Shown: in pieces, positions 5,885-13,214 of the stretch | Position numbering within the stretch: position 1 is the stretch's first letter | How the letters are laid out: every line of letters begins with the position of its first letter | Assembly: GCA_964622375.1 (NCBI GenBank) | Contig: CAZUQA010000152.1 | Location: 1-13,214, forward strand | From: CAZUQA01 sp964622375 | Lineage (GTDB): Bacteria; Bacillota_I; Bacilli_A; Erysipelotrichales; Erysipelotrichaceae | DNA: 13,214 nucleotides | Reading direction: 5' to 3' | The notes under the pieces: model-generated | Databases searched by the model: none | What the model saw: the letters and a program-made list of their open reading frames with translations, nothing else | What the model was told of the DNA's origin: nothing | Made by a program: the position numbers and the translations under genes

Positions 5885-6960
5885 GAATCATTTTAGTAGC
5901 TAGTGGCAGTGGCGGTCATATCTTTCCGGCCTTACAGCTCGCCGATAGTTTAAAAAACGAACATGAAGTATGCTTCTACGGTGGAAAAAAATACATGGAA
6001 GCCCGTATTATTCCGGAGAATTCCTATCCTTTTGTCGGCTTGGATACTCTGGGATTTGACGGCAGTTTTTTTCAGAGAATCAACGCTTTATTACTATTGT
6101 GGGATAGCTATCGTCAGGTAAAAAACGATTTTAAAAAACAGCGCCCGGATGTTGTCATCGGTTTTGGCAATTATGTGACCATCCCGGTTATCTTGGCTGC
6201 CAAAAAACTGAAAATAAAAACTATGATTCACGAACAAAACAGCATCATCGGCTTAGCTAATCGCTTCTTGGCAAAAAAAGTTGATGCCCGCATCTGTAGT
6301 TTTCCGGAAACTTTGCAGAAATTGCCAAAAGCTGAGAGCTACTGTCTGGGTAACCCGCGAGCTGCGGCTTTTAAAGACAGCAAGGTAAATCGCGAGATCC
6401 TAAAAAAATACGATTTACAGCCTGATAAACCGACGGTTCTATTTTTTATGGGTTCTCAAGGTTCGCTTAGCATCAATGACTTCATGTTGGAAACCCTAAA
6501 AGAAATGCGGAAAAAAGACTATCAAGTACTATATATTACCGGTCGGCGCTTCTATGAAGAATTCAGCAGTCGTTTTAATGAAAGTGAAACTGTTAAGTTC
6601 CGGGATTTTGCCGACATGAGAGAGTTGTTACCGAACATTGACTTGTTGGTTAGCCGCGCCGGGGCTACCACAATAACAGAAATTTGTGCCAGCGGTATCG
6701 CCAGCATTCTGATTCCCAGCCCCTATGTACCCAATGACCATCAAAGACATAATGCCGAAACTCTGGTGAAAGCCCAAGCAACCATCTTGGTCAGTGAAAA
6801 TGAACTGCAGACGGATAGTTTTGTCAGTCTCGTCACTGATTTGCTAGCTGATAAAGCGCGTTTACAAGCGCTGGCTGCTAAAGCGAAAGAATTAGCTAAC
6901 TTAAAGGCCTGTGATGATTTTATCGCTTTGATAAAGAAAGTGACGAACAATGGAAATTAA
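5881..6960 (+). CDS. murG: MurG, UDP-GlcNAc:lipid I transferase
   Basis: MurG adds N-acetylglucosamine to lipid I to form lipid II on the inner face of the membrane. The 359-residue GT-B enzyme shows the N-terminal glycine loop SGSGGH with His13 (8-13), GFGNY (94-98) and IHEQNSIIGLANR (116-128). The C-terminal UDP-GlcNAc half has GSQGS (191-195), SRAGATTITEI (258-268) and PNDHQRHNAE (284-293). The first loop is usually GGTGGH; the Thr-to-Ser change is conservative. AAAGGAAG lies about 7 bases before the ATG. The gene overlaps ruvB by 4 bases and murB by 11. Joining a lipid II gene directly to ruvB is not the usual arrangement; both are housekeeping functions. Confidence 0.97.
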   Translation: MRIILVASGSGGHIFPALQLADSLKNEHEVCFYGGKKYMEARIIPENSYPFVGLDTLGFDGSFFQRINALLLLWDSYRQVKNDFKKQRPDVVIGFGNYVTIPVILAAKKLKIKTMIHEQNSIIGLANRFLAKKVDARICSFPETLQKLPKAESYCLGNPRAAAFKDSKVNREILKKYDLQPDKPTVLFFMGSQGSLSINDFMLETLKEMRKKDYQVLYITGRRFYEEFSSRFNESETVKFRDFADMRELLPNIDLLVSRAGATTITEICASGIASILIPSPYVPNDHQRHNAETLVKAQATILVSENELQTDSFVSLVTDLLADKARLQALAAKAKELANLKACDDFIALIKKVTNNGN

Positions 6961-7861
6961 TGATTTTCTGGCTCTGCTCGGAGATTTTCAGTCGCATACC
7001 AAATTGAGCAGTCTGACGACACTAAAAGTTGGCGGTTATTGTCGCGGGGTTTTTCAACCGGATTCTTGGGAGCATTTAGCGGAAGCGATTAACTATTTAA
7101 AAAAGCAGGGTATTGCCTATAAGATTTTCGGCAAAGGTTCCAATATTCTTTGCAGTGAAGACTACTATGAAGGTGTCATCATCAAATTAGACAGTTATTT
7201 GACGCGTATTGCCCGGGAAGGGCGGGTTATTATCGCTGATGCCGGTTTTTCTATAACGAATTTAGCTAACCAATGTGCGACTATGGGCTTGTCCGGCTTA
7301 CAGTTTGCCGGCGGCATTCCCGGTAGCGTCGGCGGTGTGGTCTGTATGAATGCCGGAGCTTATCGCCATGAGATCAGTGAAATCGTCAATCGCATTTTAA
7401 TTCTGGATGAGAATCAACAGTTGCGTTGGTTACACTATCACGAGTGTGAGTTCAGTTATCGCTCTTCGATCTTTCAAAGAAAACCTTGGATTATTCTCCG
7501 CGCTGAGTTAATATTTGAGCCCTTGAGTTCTAAACACATCTTTGAAATAATGAAAACCCGAAAAGAAGCTCGGGTCGCCACCCAACCTTTAGATTTGCCA
7601 TCAGCCGGCAGTTGTTTTAAAAACACGGCCGACCAAGCAGCCTGGCAGTTGATCGATAGTGTCGGCTTAAGGGGCCATCGCATCGGTGGAGCCTGTATTT
7701 CACCCAAACATGCCAACTTTATAGTAAATGACCAAGGGGCGAGCGCCGATGACATCATGAATTTAATCACATTAGTAAAAAAAGAAGTGAAAAAACACTG
7801 CAATGTTGACTTAGAACTGGAAATGGAACTGTTTAACTGGTATGAAGAAAAAACAAGATAA
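6950..7861 (+). CDS. murB: MurB, UDP-N-acetylenolpyruvoylglucosamine reductase
   Basis: MurB is the FAD- and NADPH-dependent enzyme that finishes UDP-MurNAc in the cytoplasm. Within 303 residues the FAD-binding motifs are clear: GKGSNIL (61-67) and GGIPGSVGGVVCMNAGAY (121-138). Active-site elements are Tyr170-Arg171 in SYRSS, Ser221 in SAGSCFKN (proton donor for the carbanion intermediate) and a C-terminal acidic segment ELEMEL (288-293) where the family's catalytic Glu lies. GGACISPKHANFIVN is at 246-260. The start overlaps murG by 11 bases without a good Shine-Dalgarno, so coupling to murG is likely. The 3' end overlaps divIB by 20 bases. It acts upstream of MurG in the same pathway. Confidence 0.97.
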   Translation: MEINDFLALLGDFQSHTKLSSLTTLKVGGYCRGVFQPDSWEHLAEAINYLKKQGIAYKIFGKGSNILCSEDYYEGVIIKLDSYLTRIAREGRVIIADAGFSITNLANQCATMGLSGLQFAGGIPGSVGGVVCMNAGAYRHEISEIVNRILILDENQQLRWLHYHECEFSYRSSIFQRKPWIILRAELIFEPLSSKHIFEIMKTRKEARVATQPLDLPSAGSCFKNTADQAAWQLIDSVGLRGHRIGGACISPKHANFIVNDQGASADDIMNLITLVKKEVKKHCNVDLELEMELFNWYEEKTR

Positions 7862-8633
7862 AAGCCTTAATCTCGATTTTGACCTTTTAGGAAATCTGCA
7901 GGAAAAAGCAGCGAAAAAACGCCAAAGAAACAAAAGGCGACAGTTTATCGCCATCTTACTCGGTATTTTGGTTTTGTTTTTGTTGTTGAGTTATCTATAT
8001 TTTCTGTTCTTTGGCGAAAACGGACAAATTAAAAACATCAAGATAAGCAACAACCAATTCTTTTTGGAAAGTGAAGTATTAGCCAAAGCGGAAATTAACT
8101 ATCAGGAAAACTTCTATTTTCTCAATACAAAAAAGTATGAAAAACGCTTTGCCGCTTGGCAAATCTGTCAGGTTAAAGTGTATAAAAGAGCCAATCAAAT
8201 CTTGGAAATAGTCTTTGAAAATGCTGATTTGTTGGCTTATTACAGCGACAAAAACAATCAGCTTTATTTATTAGATGCCAATAACCGCTCATATCCATAT
8301 AGTAACGAGTACTTTGAAGCTTTAAAGTTTTTACCATATTTAATCGAGCACAATGAGGAAGAACGGCGTTTATTGGTTGCTGGCTTAAAGATGGTGGAGC
8401 GCGCTGTCATCTATCAGATCTCCGAGATTTCCCATCATGCTACCAGCTTTGATGAAAATATGCTAAAATTGACGATGGAAGACGGGATAACAATATTCCT
8501 GGATTTCCCGGCTTTGACGATGTTGAATTCTTACAACAAAATCGTTGCGCCTTTATTGCCGAGTAACCGTTGCCTGTTCTTTGATGGTGCCAGCGGTTCG
8601 GTAATTGCCACCAATTGTCTGGAGGATCAGTGA
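7842..8633 (+). CDS. divIB: Cell division protein DivIB/FtsQ
   Basis: DivIB (FtsQ in Gram-negatives) is a bitopic divisome protein that works with DivIC and FtsL to control septal wall synthesis. The 263-residue protein has a basic cytoplasmic tail (1-34, including KKRQRNKRRQ), one membrane helix (about 35-57), a POTRA-type domain (about 62-130, starting GQIKNIKISNN) and a beta domain. The beta domain holds YLLDANNRSYPYS (142-154), where FtsQ/DivIB proteins usually carry their 'D-x-x-G' turn. Sequence identity in this family is low, so the call rests on architecture and on position after murG-murB. The start overlaps murB by 20 bases without a clear Shine-Dalgarno. The stop overlaps the next start as TGATG. 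Confidence 0.9.
   Translation: MKKKQDKSLNLDFDLLGNLQEKAAKKRQRNKRRQFIAILLGILVLFLLLSYLYFLFFGENGQIKNIKISNNQFFLESEVLAKAEINYQENFYFLNTKKYEKRFAAWQICQVKVYKRANQILEIVFENADLLAYYSDKNNQLYLLDANNRSYPYSNEYFEALKFLPYLIEHNEEERRLLVAGLKMVERAVIYQISEISHHATSFDENMLKLTMEDGITIFLDFPALTMLNSYNKIVAPLLPSNRCLFFDGASGSVIATNCLEDQ
8621..8625 (+). promoter_or_regulatory. Shine-Dalgarno that decides the asp23/yloU start
   Basis: GGAGG lies 7 bases before ATG 8633. An upstream TTG at 8615 precedes this site and cannot use it, so the protein starts MNIEKK. Confidence 0.85.
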
Positions 8634-8992
8634 TGAATATCGAAAAAAAGAATGAACTTGGGTCCATTAACATAGAAAAAGAAGCGATAGCTACATTAGC
8701 CGGCGGTGCTATTTCCGAGTGTTATGGGGTAGTTGGCATGGCTAGTCGAAAGTTCTTTAAAGATGGTTTAGCCGAGTTGTTAAAAAATGAGAATTTTGCC
8801 AAAGGGGTAGTAGTTCGCCAAAGTGAAGCGGGTTTGGAACTCGATCTGTATATTGTGGTTTCTTATGGCACGCGCATTAGCGAGGTCGTAATTGAAGCCC
8901 AAAAGAAAGTAGCCTTTGTGATGAAGAAAGCCCTCGATCTTAGTTTTGATCGAATCAATATCTATGTCCAAGGTATCAAGGTTATCGACTGA
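8633..8992 (+). CDS. yloU: Asp23/Gls24 family protein, YloU type
   Basis: The 119-residue protein closely resembles B. subtilis YloU along its length. Shared blocks include GGAISECYGVVGMASR (25-40), KDGLAELL (43-50), KNENFAKGVVVRQ (51-63), LYIVVSYGTRISEV (72-85) and INIYVQGIKV (108-117). Asp23-family proteins are small, cytosolic or membrane-associated, and linked to envelope stress in S. aureus. The exact role of the YloU branch is unknown. It is nearly always next to fakA, suggesting a link to fatty-acid or membrane homeostasis. ATG 8633 is chosen by its Shine-Dalgarno. The start overlaps the divIB stop (TGATG) and the stop overlaps the fakA start in the same way. Confidence 0.94.
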   Translation: MNIEKKNELGSINIEKEAIATLAGGAISECYGVVGMASRKFFKDGLAELLKNENFAKGVVVRQSEAGLELDLYIVVSYGTRISEVVIEAQKKVAFVMKKALDLSFDRINIYVQGIKVID

Positions 8993-10614
8993 TGCCGGAA
9001 AAAGTAACAGCCGCAGTTTTTAAACAGCTACTACAAAGCGGAGCAAATAACCTCAACAATCATTGTCAATATATTGATTCATTAAATGTCTTTCCAGTAC
9101 CGGATGGTGATACTGGAACCAATATGAATCTAACATTTAATGTCGGGGTTGCCGATACGCTAAAGAGTGAAACCGGCAGTTTGGCGGAATTGACCAAAGT
9201 TTTATCTAAAGGTCTTTTAATGGGAGCACGTGGCAATTCCGGGGTAATCTTGTCGCAAATATTTCGGGGCTTTGCCCAAGCGGTTGCGGAAAAAGAAGAA
9301 ATCAGCCTAGACGAATTTGCCGGAGCTTTGGTTAACGGCTCTTTAGCCGCTTACAAAGCCGTTATGCGACCGGTGGAAGGTACAATTTTAACGGTAATTA
9401 GGGAGAGCAGCAAACAAGCTCAGGACTATTTGACTGTTGCCCCTGACAGCGATTTAGCTTCTTTTCTTCAGCAACTGGTGGAGTTTGCGAAAGTGTCTTT
9501 GGCTAACACGCCAAATTTGCTACCGGTACTTAAGGAAGTCGGGGTTATCGATAGTGGTGGTGCCGGTCTTTTAATTATCTTTGAAGGTTTTTTGGCAGCT
9601 GCTTTAGGTCAGAGTATCGAGCTATCGGCTGCTGCCAGCCAGGTTTTGCCGGAAAGCACTTTTCAAAGCACGGAAGAATTCGGCTATTGCACTGAGATTA
9701 TAATCGCTTTAAGCGCCACCTACAAAAATCATGACAACCAAGCTAAAGTGATGGAATTACTGTCCAATATCGGAGATTCGGTCGTTGTCGTGCAAGATGA
9801 CGACATCTTGAAAATCCACGTTCACAGCTTCAAGCCCGGTGAAGTTCTGAATATCTGCCAACGCTATGGTGAATTTGTCCGCATGAAGATTGACAACATG
9901 CAGGAACAACACAATAATCTCAGTGAAGGAGTGTATCAAGAAGTAGCTCAAGAAAAAAAGAAATATGCCTTGATTGCTGTAGCTAATGGCGAAGGTTTAA
10001 TTGCCGCTTTTAAAGAATTAGCTGTGGACTTTGTGATAACCGGCGGTCAAACCATGAATCCGGCAACCGAAGATTTTATTTCAGCTATTGAGAAAGCCCA
10101 TGCTGAAAACATCATCATTTTACCGAACAATTCTAATATCATCTTGACGGCCAATCAGGCAGCTACAGCCTATGATAAAGCGAATATTGAGGTTATTGGC
10201 ACCAAGACCATACCGCAAGGTTTGAGCGCTTGTATCGCTTTTGATCCGGAGCTAAGTCTTAAAGAGAATGTTACCACCATGAAAACCGCCTACAAACGCA
10301 CAACCAGCGCTTCCGTCACTTACGCTGTCAAAGACAGCAATCTCAACGGTTTAAAAATAAAAGCTAACGATTATATGGGTATCCTCAACAAAGATATCAT
10401 CAGCGTCAATGCCGACAAGCTGGAGGTTGCTAAAGAGTTACTAAACAAAATGGTGGACAAAAAAACCGAAATCTTGACAATAATTATCGGAGAAAATGTC
10501 ACAAATGAACAGAAAAAAGCTTTACTGGACTTTGTCGCCAGCCAGCTCAGTGTAGAATATGAAGTGGTAGAGGGGAAACAACCGGTCTATGACTTTATCT
10601 TCGGAGCCCAGTGA
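8992..10614 (+). CDS. fakA: Fatty acid kinase ATP-binding subunit FakA (YloV, DhaL-like)
   Basis: FakA phosphorylates fatty acids bound to a FakB (DegV-family) partner, giving acyl-phosphate for membrane lipid synthesis. In 540 residues the N-terminal DhaL-type kinase domain (1-205) shows the nucleotide/Mg motif FPVPDGDTGTNMN (34-46), MGARGNSGVILSQ (77-89), MRPVEGTILTVIRE (125-138) and GVIDSGGAGL (184-193). A middle domain and a C-terminal domain ending YDFIFGAQ match full-length YloV. No fakB lies in the window; partners are usually encoded elsewhere. The start overlaps yloU (TGATG), with AAGG (8978-8981) about 10 bases upstream. The stop overlaps recG. The order yloU-yloV-recG matches B. 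subtilis except that sdaAB and sdaAA are missing between yloV and recG. Confidence 0.96.
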   Translation: MPEKVTAAVFKQLLQSGANNLNNHCQYIDSLNVFPVPDGDTGTNMNLTFNVGVADTLKSETGSLAELTKVLSKGLLMGARGNSGVILSQIFRGFAQAVAEKEEISLDEFAGALVNGSLAAYKAVMRPVEGTILTVIRESSKQAQDYLTVAPDSDLASFLQQLVEFAKVSLANTPNLLPVLKEVGVIDSGGAGLLIIFEGFLAAALGQSIELSAAASQVLPESTFQSTEEFGYCTEIIIALSATYKNHDNQAKVMELLSNIGDSVVVVQDDDILKIHVHSFKPGEVLNICQRYGEFVRMKIDNMQEQHNNLSEGVYQEVAQEKKKYALIAVANGEGLIAAFKELAVDFVITGGQTMNPATEDFISAIEKAHAENIIILPNNSNIILTANQAATAYDKANIEVIGTKTIPQGLSACIAFDPELSLKENVTTMKTAYKRTTSASVTYAVKDSNLNGLKIKANDYMGILNKDIISVNADKLEVAKELLNKMVDKKTEILTIIIGENVTNEQKKALLDFVASQLSVEYEVVEGKQPVYDFIFGAQ

Positions 10615-12584
10615 TGAGTGAATTTGCCCCCTTAAAAATTAGCGATAAACAAAAATCCCAATTACAGTCATTGGGAATTTTTTCTTATGACCAGTTGATC
10701 AGCTATTATCCTTATCGCTATGAAAATGTCACAGAAAGCGATCTTCAACAGGCAGCAATCAATGAAAAAGTCTGTTTTTCCGGTAGAATCATCGGCGAAG
10801 TCGCAACTTTTTTCCATGGTAAACTCCGCCGCCACACTTTTAAAGTGGAGGTTAAGGGTTATCTATATTCCGCAGTTATCTTTAATCGTCCTTGGATTGC
10901 CAAAGCCAGTGGAAAAACCTTGACTTTTTTCGGCAATAAACAAGGCAATAATCAGCTTTTAATCACTAACTACAATGCCCAAGATCTAAAAAGCCAATTG
11001 GGTTTGCAGGCTTACTACCGTCAAAACAAAGAGATTACCAACAAGCAAATTAAGCTGCTGATAGCTAAAGCTTTGGCTTTATTAGTACCCGGAGTTGATT
11101 TGCCGCCAGCAATTATCAGAAAATACGCTTTTATTGACTTAGTACAAGCTTATAACAATATTCACCAACCGACCAGCGCCGGCTTGTTATATGAAGCTCT
11201 TAGCCGTTTAAAATATCACGAGCTGTTTTTCTTTAACCTGCAGCTTTTATACCAAAAGCAGCACTATAAAGCGCTTAAGAAAGCCAAAGTTTTTGATCGC
11301 AGTAAAATTACCGCGTTTATTGAAAAGCTGCCCTATACGCTTAAAAACAGCCAAAAAAGCGCAATTACGGAGATATTAGATGATTTGAGCCAACCTTATA
11401 CCATGTTGCGTTTATTACAAGGTGAAGTCGGTAGCGGTAAGACCATCGTTGCCTTTATTGCGATGTATGCCTGTTTATTGGCCGGCCAACAGTCGGTGCT
11501 CTTAGCCCCGACAGAAATATTGGCTAAGCAACACTATGAAAACCTCTTGCGTTACTTTAAAAAAGAAGAAGTCGCCGTTTTGGTCGCTACACTGAGTACT
11601 GCCGAGCTAAAGCGTACTTTGCAAGCCATTGCGAGCAATCAGGTAAAAATCATCTGTGGTACCCATCGGGTTTTTCAGGATGATGTCAATTTTGCCGCTT
11701 TAGGCTTGGTAATCGCCGACGAACAACAGCGTTTCGGGGTCATTCAACGCCAGAAGTTGATCGATAAAGGGGAAAATGTCGATGTCTTACAGATGAGCGC
11801 CACCCCGATACCCCGGACGATCGCCATGTATCTGTATGCCGATATGGATGTTTCTTCCTTAGCTGAAAGTGTTTTTCCGCGGGAAAAGATTGAAACACAT
11901 TTCATCAAAGAAAACTCCTTTTTCTCGATTAAAGGTGAAATTGAAGGGCTCTTGGATCAAGGCAACTTAGCTTATATCGTTTGTGCCAGCATCGCAGGTA
12001 CTGGTGACAAAACCCGGAATGTCGTGACTTTAGTCAACAGCTTAAAAAAGCATTACAAAGACCGTTACGAAGTAGCCGGCATCCACTCCAAAACGCCACA
12101 AGAACAACAAGAAAGCCTCATGAAGGACTTTAAAGCAAAAAAAATCCAAATTTTAGTTTGTACTTCCATTGTCGAAGTCGGTATTGATGTCAAAGATGCC
12201 AATATTATGGTGATTTATGATAGTGAACGTTTTGGCCTGAGCCAATTGCACCAATTACGGGGGCGTATCGGTCGGCAAGAAAGAAAAGGCTACTGCTATT
12301 TGTTGAGCGGTAGCGTTGATGAAGAGGTTAGCGAACGTTTAGAGTTTATCGCGCAGCACAATTCCGGTCAAGACATCGCCATGTATGACTTTCATCGTCG
12401 CGGTTTTGGTGATATTGCCGGCATTCGTCAAAGCGGAAAACAGTTTTTTCAACTGATCGATGTGACGCAAGATTTAGCTTTAGTACAAGAATGTTACCAG
12501 GACGCTAAAGATTACCTGCAACAGGCGGAAAATGATGACAGTTTGTTTACTAAGCTGAACTTTGACAGTATAATTAGTAATTGA
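10614..12584 (+). CDS. recG: ATP-dependent DNA helicase RecG
   Basis: RecG remodels stalled forks and branched DNA. The 656-residue protein has an N-terminal wedge/OB region (about 50-125) and two helicase lobes. Motifs are Walker A GEVGSGKT (270-277), LAPTEILAKQH (297-307), Walker B DEQQRFGV (369-376), SATPIPRT (395-402), CTSIVEVGIDV (516-526) and LSQLHQLRGRIGRQ (542-555). A TRG-like end is visible as GIRQSG (603-608). Motif II is DEQQ where I would expect DEQH, and the segment before TRG (RRGFGDIAG) departs from the usual RGPG form. ATG 10614 is chosen: GGAG (10603-10606) is 7 bases away, against 4 for the GTG at 10611. It overlaps the fakA stop as TGATG. Confidence 0.97.
   Translation: MSEFAPLKISDKQKSQLQSLGIFSYDQLISYYPYRYENVTESDLQQAAINEKVCFSGRIIGEVATFFHGKLRRHTFKVEVKGYLYSAVIFNRPWIAKASGKTLTFFGNKQGNNQLLITNYNAQDLKSQLGLQAYYRQNKEITNKQIKLLIAKALALLVPGVDLPPAIIRKYAFIDLVQAYNNIHQPTSAGLLYEALSRLKYHELFFFNLQLLYQKQHYKALKKAKVFDRSKITAFIEKLPYTLKNSQKSAITEILDDLSQPYTMLRLLQGEVGSGKTIVAFIAMYACLLAGQQSVLLAPTEILAKQHYENLLRYFKKEEVAVLVATLSTAELKRTLQAIASNQVKIICGTHRVFQDDVNFAALGLVIADEQQRFGVIQRQKLIDKGENVDVLQMSATPIPRTIAMYLYADMDVSSLAESVFPREKIETHFIKENSFFSIKGEIEGLLDQGNLAYIVCASIAGTGDKTRNVVTLVNSLKKHYKDRYEVAGIHSKTPQEQQESLMKDFKAKKIQILVCTSIVEVGIDVKDANIMVIYDSERFGLSQLHQLRGRIGRQERKGYCYLLSGSVDEEVSERLEFIAQHNSGQDIAMYDFHRRGFGDIAGIRQSGKQFFQLIDVTQDLALVQECYQDAKDYLQQAENDDSLFTKLNFDSIISN
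12546..12574 (+). promoter_or_regulatory. Possible rnc promoter inside the end of recG
   Basis: TTTACT (12546-12551, 4 of 6 matches to TTGACA) lies 17 bases before a perfect TATAAT (12569-12574). The predicted start near 12581 would leave a leader of about 7 bases before the rnc ATG at 12588, which has no real Shine-Dalgarno. A chance match in AT-rich coding DNA cannot be excluded. Confidence 0.4.
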
Positions 12585-12587
12585 GCT

Positions 12588-13214
12588 ATGAGTGAAATCA
12601 GCACCTTGTTTGAAAATCTCGGTATTAAGAAACCGGTTAAACCTTTGGTGGAACAGGCTTTTGTGCATTCTTCCTATTTTTACGAAAACAAAGACTGTTT
12701 AGGTACTTATGAACGTTTGGAGTTCATCGGCGATGCGGTCTTGGAACTGTGGACCAGCAGTTTTCTTTATCGCAATAAAGAATTTAATGAAGGAAATATG
12801 ACCATTGTTCGCTCGCAATTCGTTTGTGAACGCTCATTGGCCAAATTAGCTAAAAAAATGGAATTAAACCAGTATATAAAACTGGGAGTCGGTGAAGAGA
12901 AGATGGGCGGCCGTATTCGCGCTTCAATTTTAGCTGATGTTTTTGAAGCTTTTATCGGAGCATTGTACCTGGAGTACGGTTATGAATTTACCTTCAAGTT
13001 TCTCAATCGACAGCTCAGCAATGAGGTTATGCGCTTAAAAGTCGATAAAGGTTCAAAGAATATCCTGCAAGAGTTGGTTCAAAGTGATACTCGGGAGCCC
13101 TTGGAATACCAATTACTCAATTCTTTTGGCCCGGGTAACGATAAAACTTTTGAAGTCGCTGTCTATCTGGATGGCATAATGTTAGGTCAAGGCAGCGGTA
13201 AAACCAAGAAAATC
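12588..13214 (+). CDS. rnc: Ribonuclease III (3' end outside window)
   Basis: RNase III cuts double-stranded RNA in rRNA maturation and mRNA control. The visible 209 residues read to the window edge without a stop, so the gene is cut by the window, probably by under 25 residues given the usual length of 220-235. The nuclease domain (about 1-150) contains the signature ERLEFIGDAVLEL (42-54), and its second catalytic segment is SILADVFEAFIGALY (112-126). A double-stranded RNA-binding domain begins near 157 (NILQELVQ) and continues to the edge. The start lies 3 bases after the recG stop with only a GAG close upstream. It is probably translated by reinitiation after recG or from a short-leader transcript. 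The plsX/fab/acpP genes found between recG and rnc in B. subtilis are absent. Confidence 0.95.
   Translation, partial: MSEISTLFENLGIKKPVKPLVEQAFVHSSYFYENKDCLGTYERLEFIGDAVLELWTSSFLYRNKEFNEGNMTIVRSQFVCERSLAKLAKKMELNQYIKLGVGEEKMGGRIRASILADVFEAFIGALYLEYGYEFTFKFLNRQLSNEVMRLKVDKGSKNILQELVQSDTREPLEYQLLNSFGPGNDKTFEVAVYLDGIMLGQGSGKTKKI

Noticed and set aside
7474..7803. Minus-strand open frame of 109 codons inside murB
   Set aside because: It is fully antisense to a well-conserved gene, with no ribosome site or motif.
8440..8673. Minus-strand open frame across the divIB/yloU junction
   Set aside because: Both strands cannot plausibly code here. The plus-strand genes are conserved and the antisense product resembles nothing known to me.
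10720..10923. Plus-strand open frame of 67 codons in another frame of recG
   Set aside because: It lies wholly inside the recG wedge domain, has no Shine-Dalgarno, and its sequence is a shifted reading of recG.
1..13214. CRISPR arrays, insertion sequences, tRNA or rRNA genes, phage genes
   Set aside because: I found no regularly spaced repeats, transposase or phage-like frames, or tRNA-like cloverleaf. Every long frame is a housekeeping or small accessory gene.

Overview
The window reads as a chromosomal stretch of a walled, Gram-positive-type bacterium of the Bacillota (Firmicutes), moderately low in GC. Four things support this. The block L21 - Prp protease - L27 with a cleavable N-terminus - Obg is present. 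A YloU-type Asp23 protein sits directly before the fatty-acid kinase FakA. DivIB is of the Gram-positive type, and peptidoglycan genes murG and murB are present. TGA ends many genes here, so the Mycoplasma/Spiroplasma code 4 is excluded. ruvAB lacks an adjacent ruvC, which fits a Bacilli/Erysipelotrichia-like lineage better than typical Clostridia. That class assignment is only an inference.

Layout: (1) 1-955, accessory region. It holds the C-terminal end of a large surface protein (InlB-type repeat, membrane helix, cytoplasmic zinc ribbon), then a small two-helix membrane protein of DUF898 type under its own extended -10 promoter. (2) 1118-1720, a stand-alone class I SAM-dependent methyltransferase. 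(3) 1721-3003, a strong promoter and a structured leader, then rplU-prp-rpmA, closed by a short hairpin terminator with a UNCG tetraloop. (4) 3015-13214, a long co-directional core block: obg, ruvA, ruvB, murG, murB, divIB, asp23/yloU, fakA, recG and rnc (cut by the window end). Every gene is on the + strand.

The core block joins ribosome assembly and processing (L21, L27, Prp, Obg, RNase III), branch migration and fork repair (RuvAB, RecG), lipid II synthesis and division (MurG, MurB, DivIB) and host fatty-acid activation (FakA with YloU). Most junctions overlap by ATGA, TGATG or 11-23 bases, which suggests extensive translational coupling. Two junctions break the pattern. obg follows a terminator and has almost no Shine-Dalgarno sequence. 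ruvA has a perfect extended -10 box placed so that transcription should start on the A of its ATG, so it is probably leaderless.

I see no mobile element, CRISPR array, tRNA or rRNA. The least ordinary items are the surface-repeat/zinc-ribbon protein beside the DUF898 protein with its exact 42-residue internal duplication, the L21 leader with mutually exclusive pairings that reach the ribosome binding site, the long charged tail on L21, and the leaderless ruvA signal.
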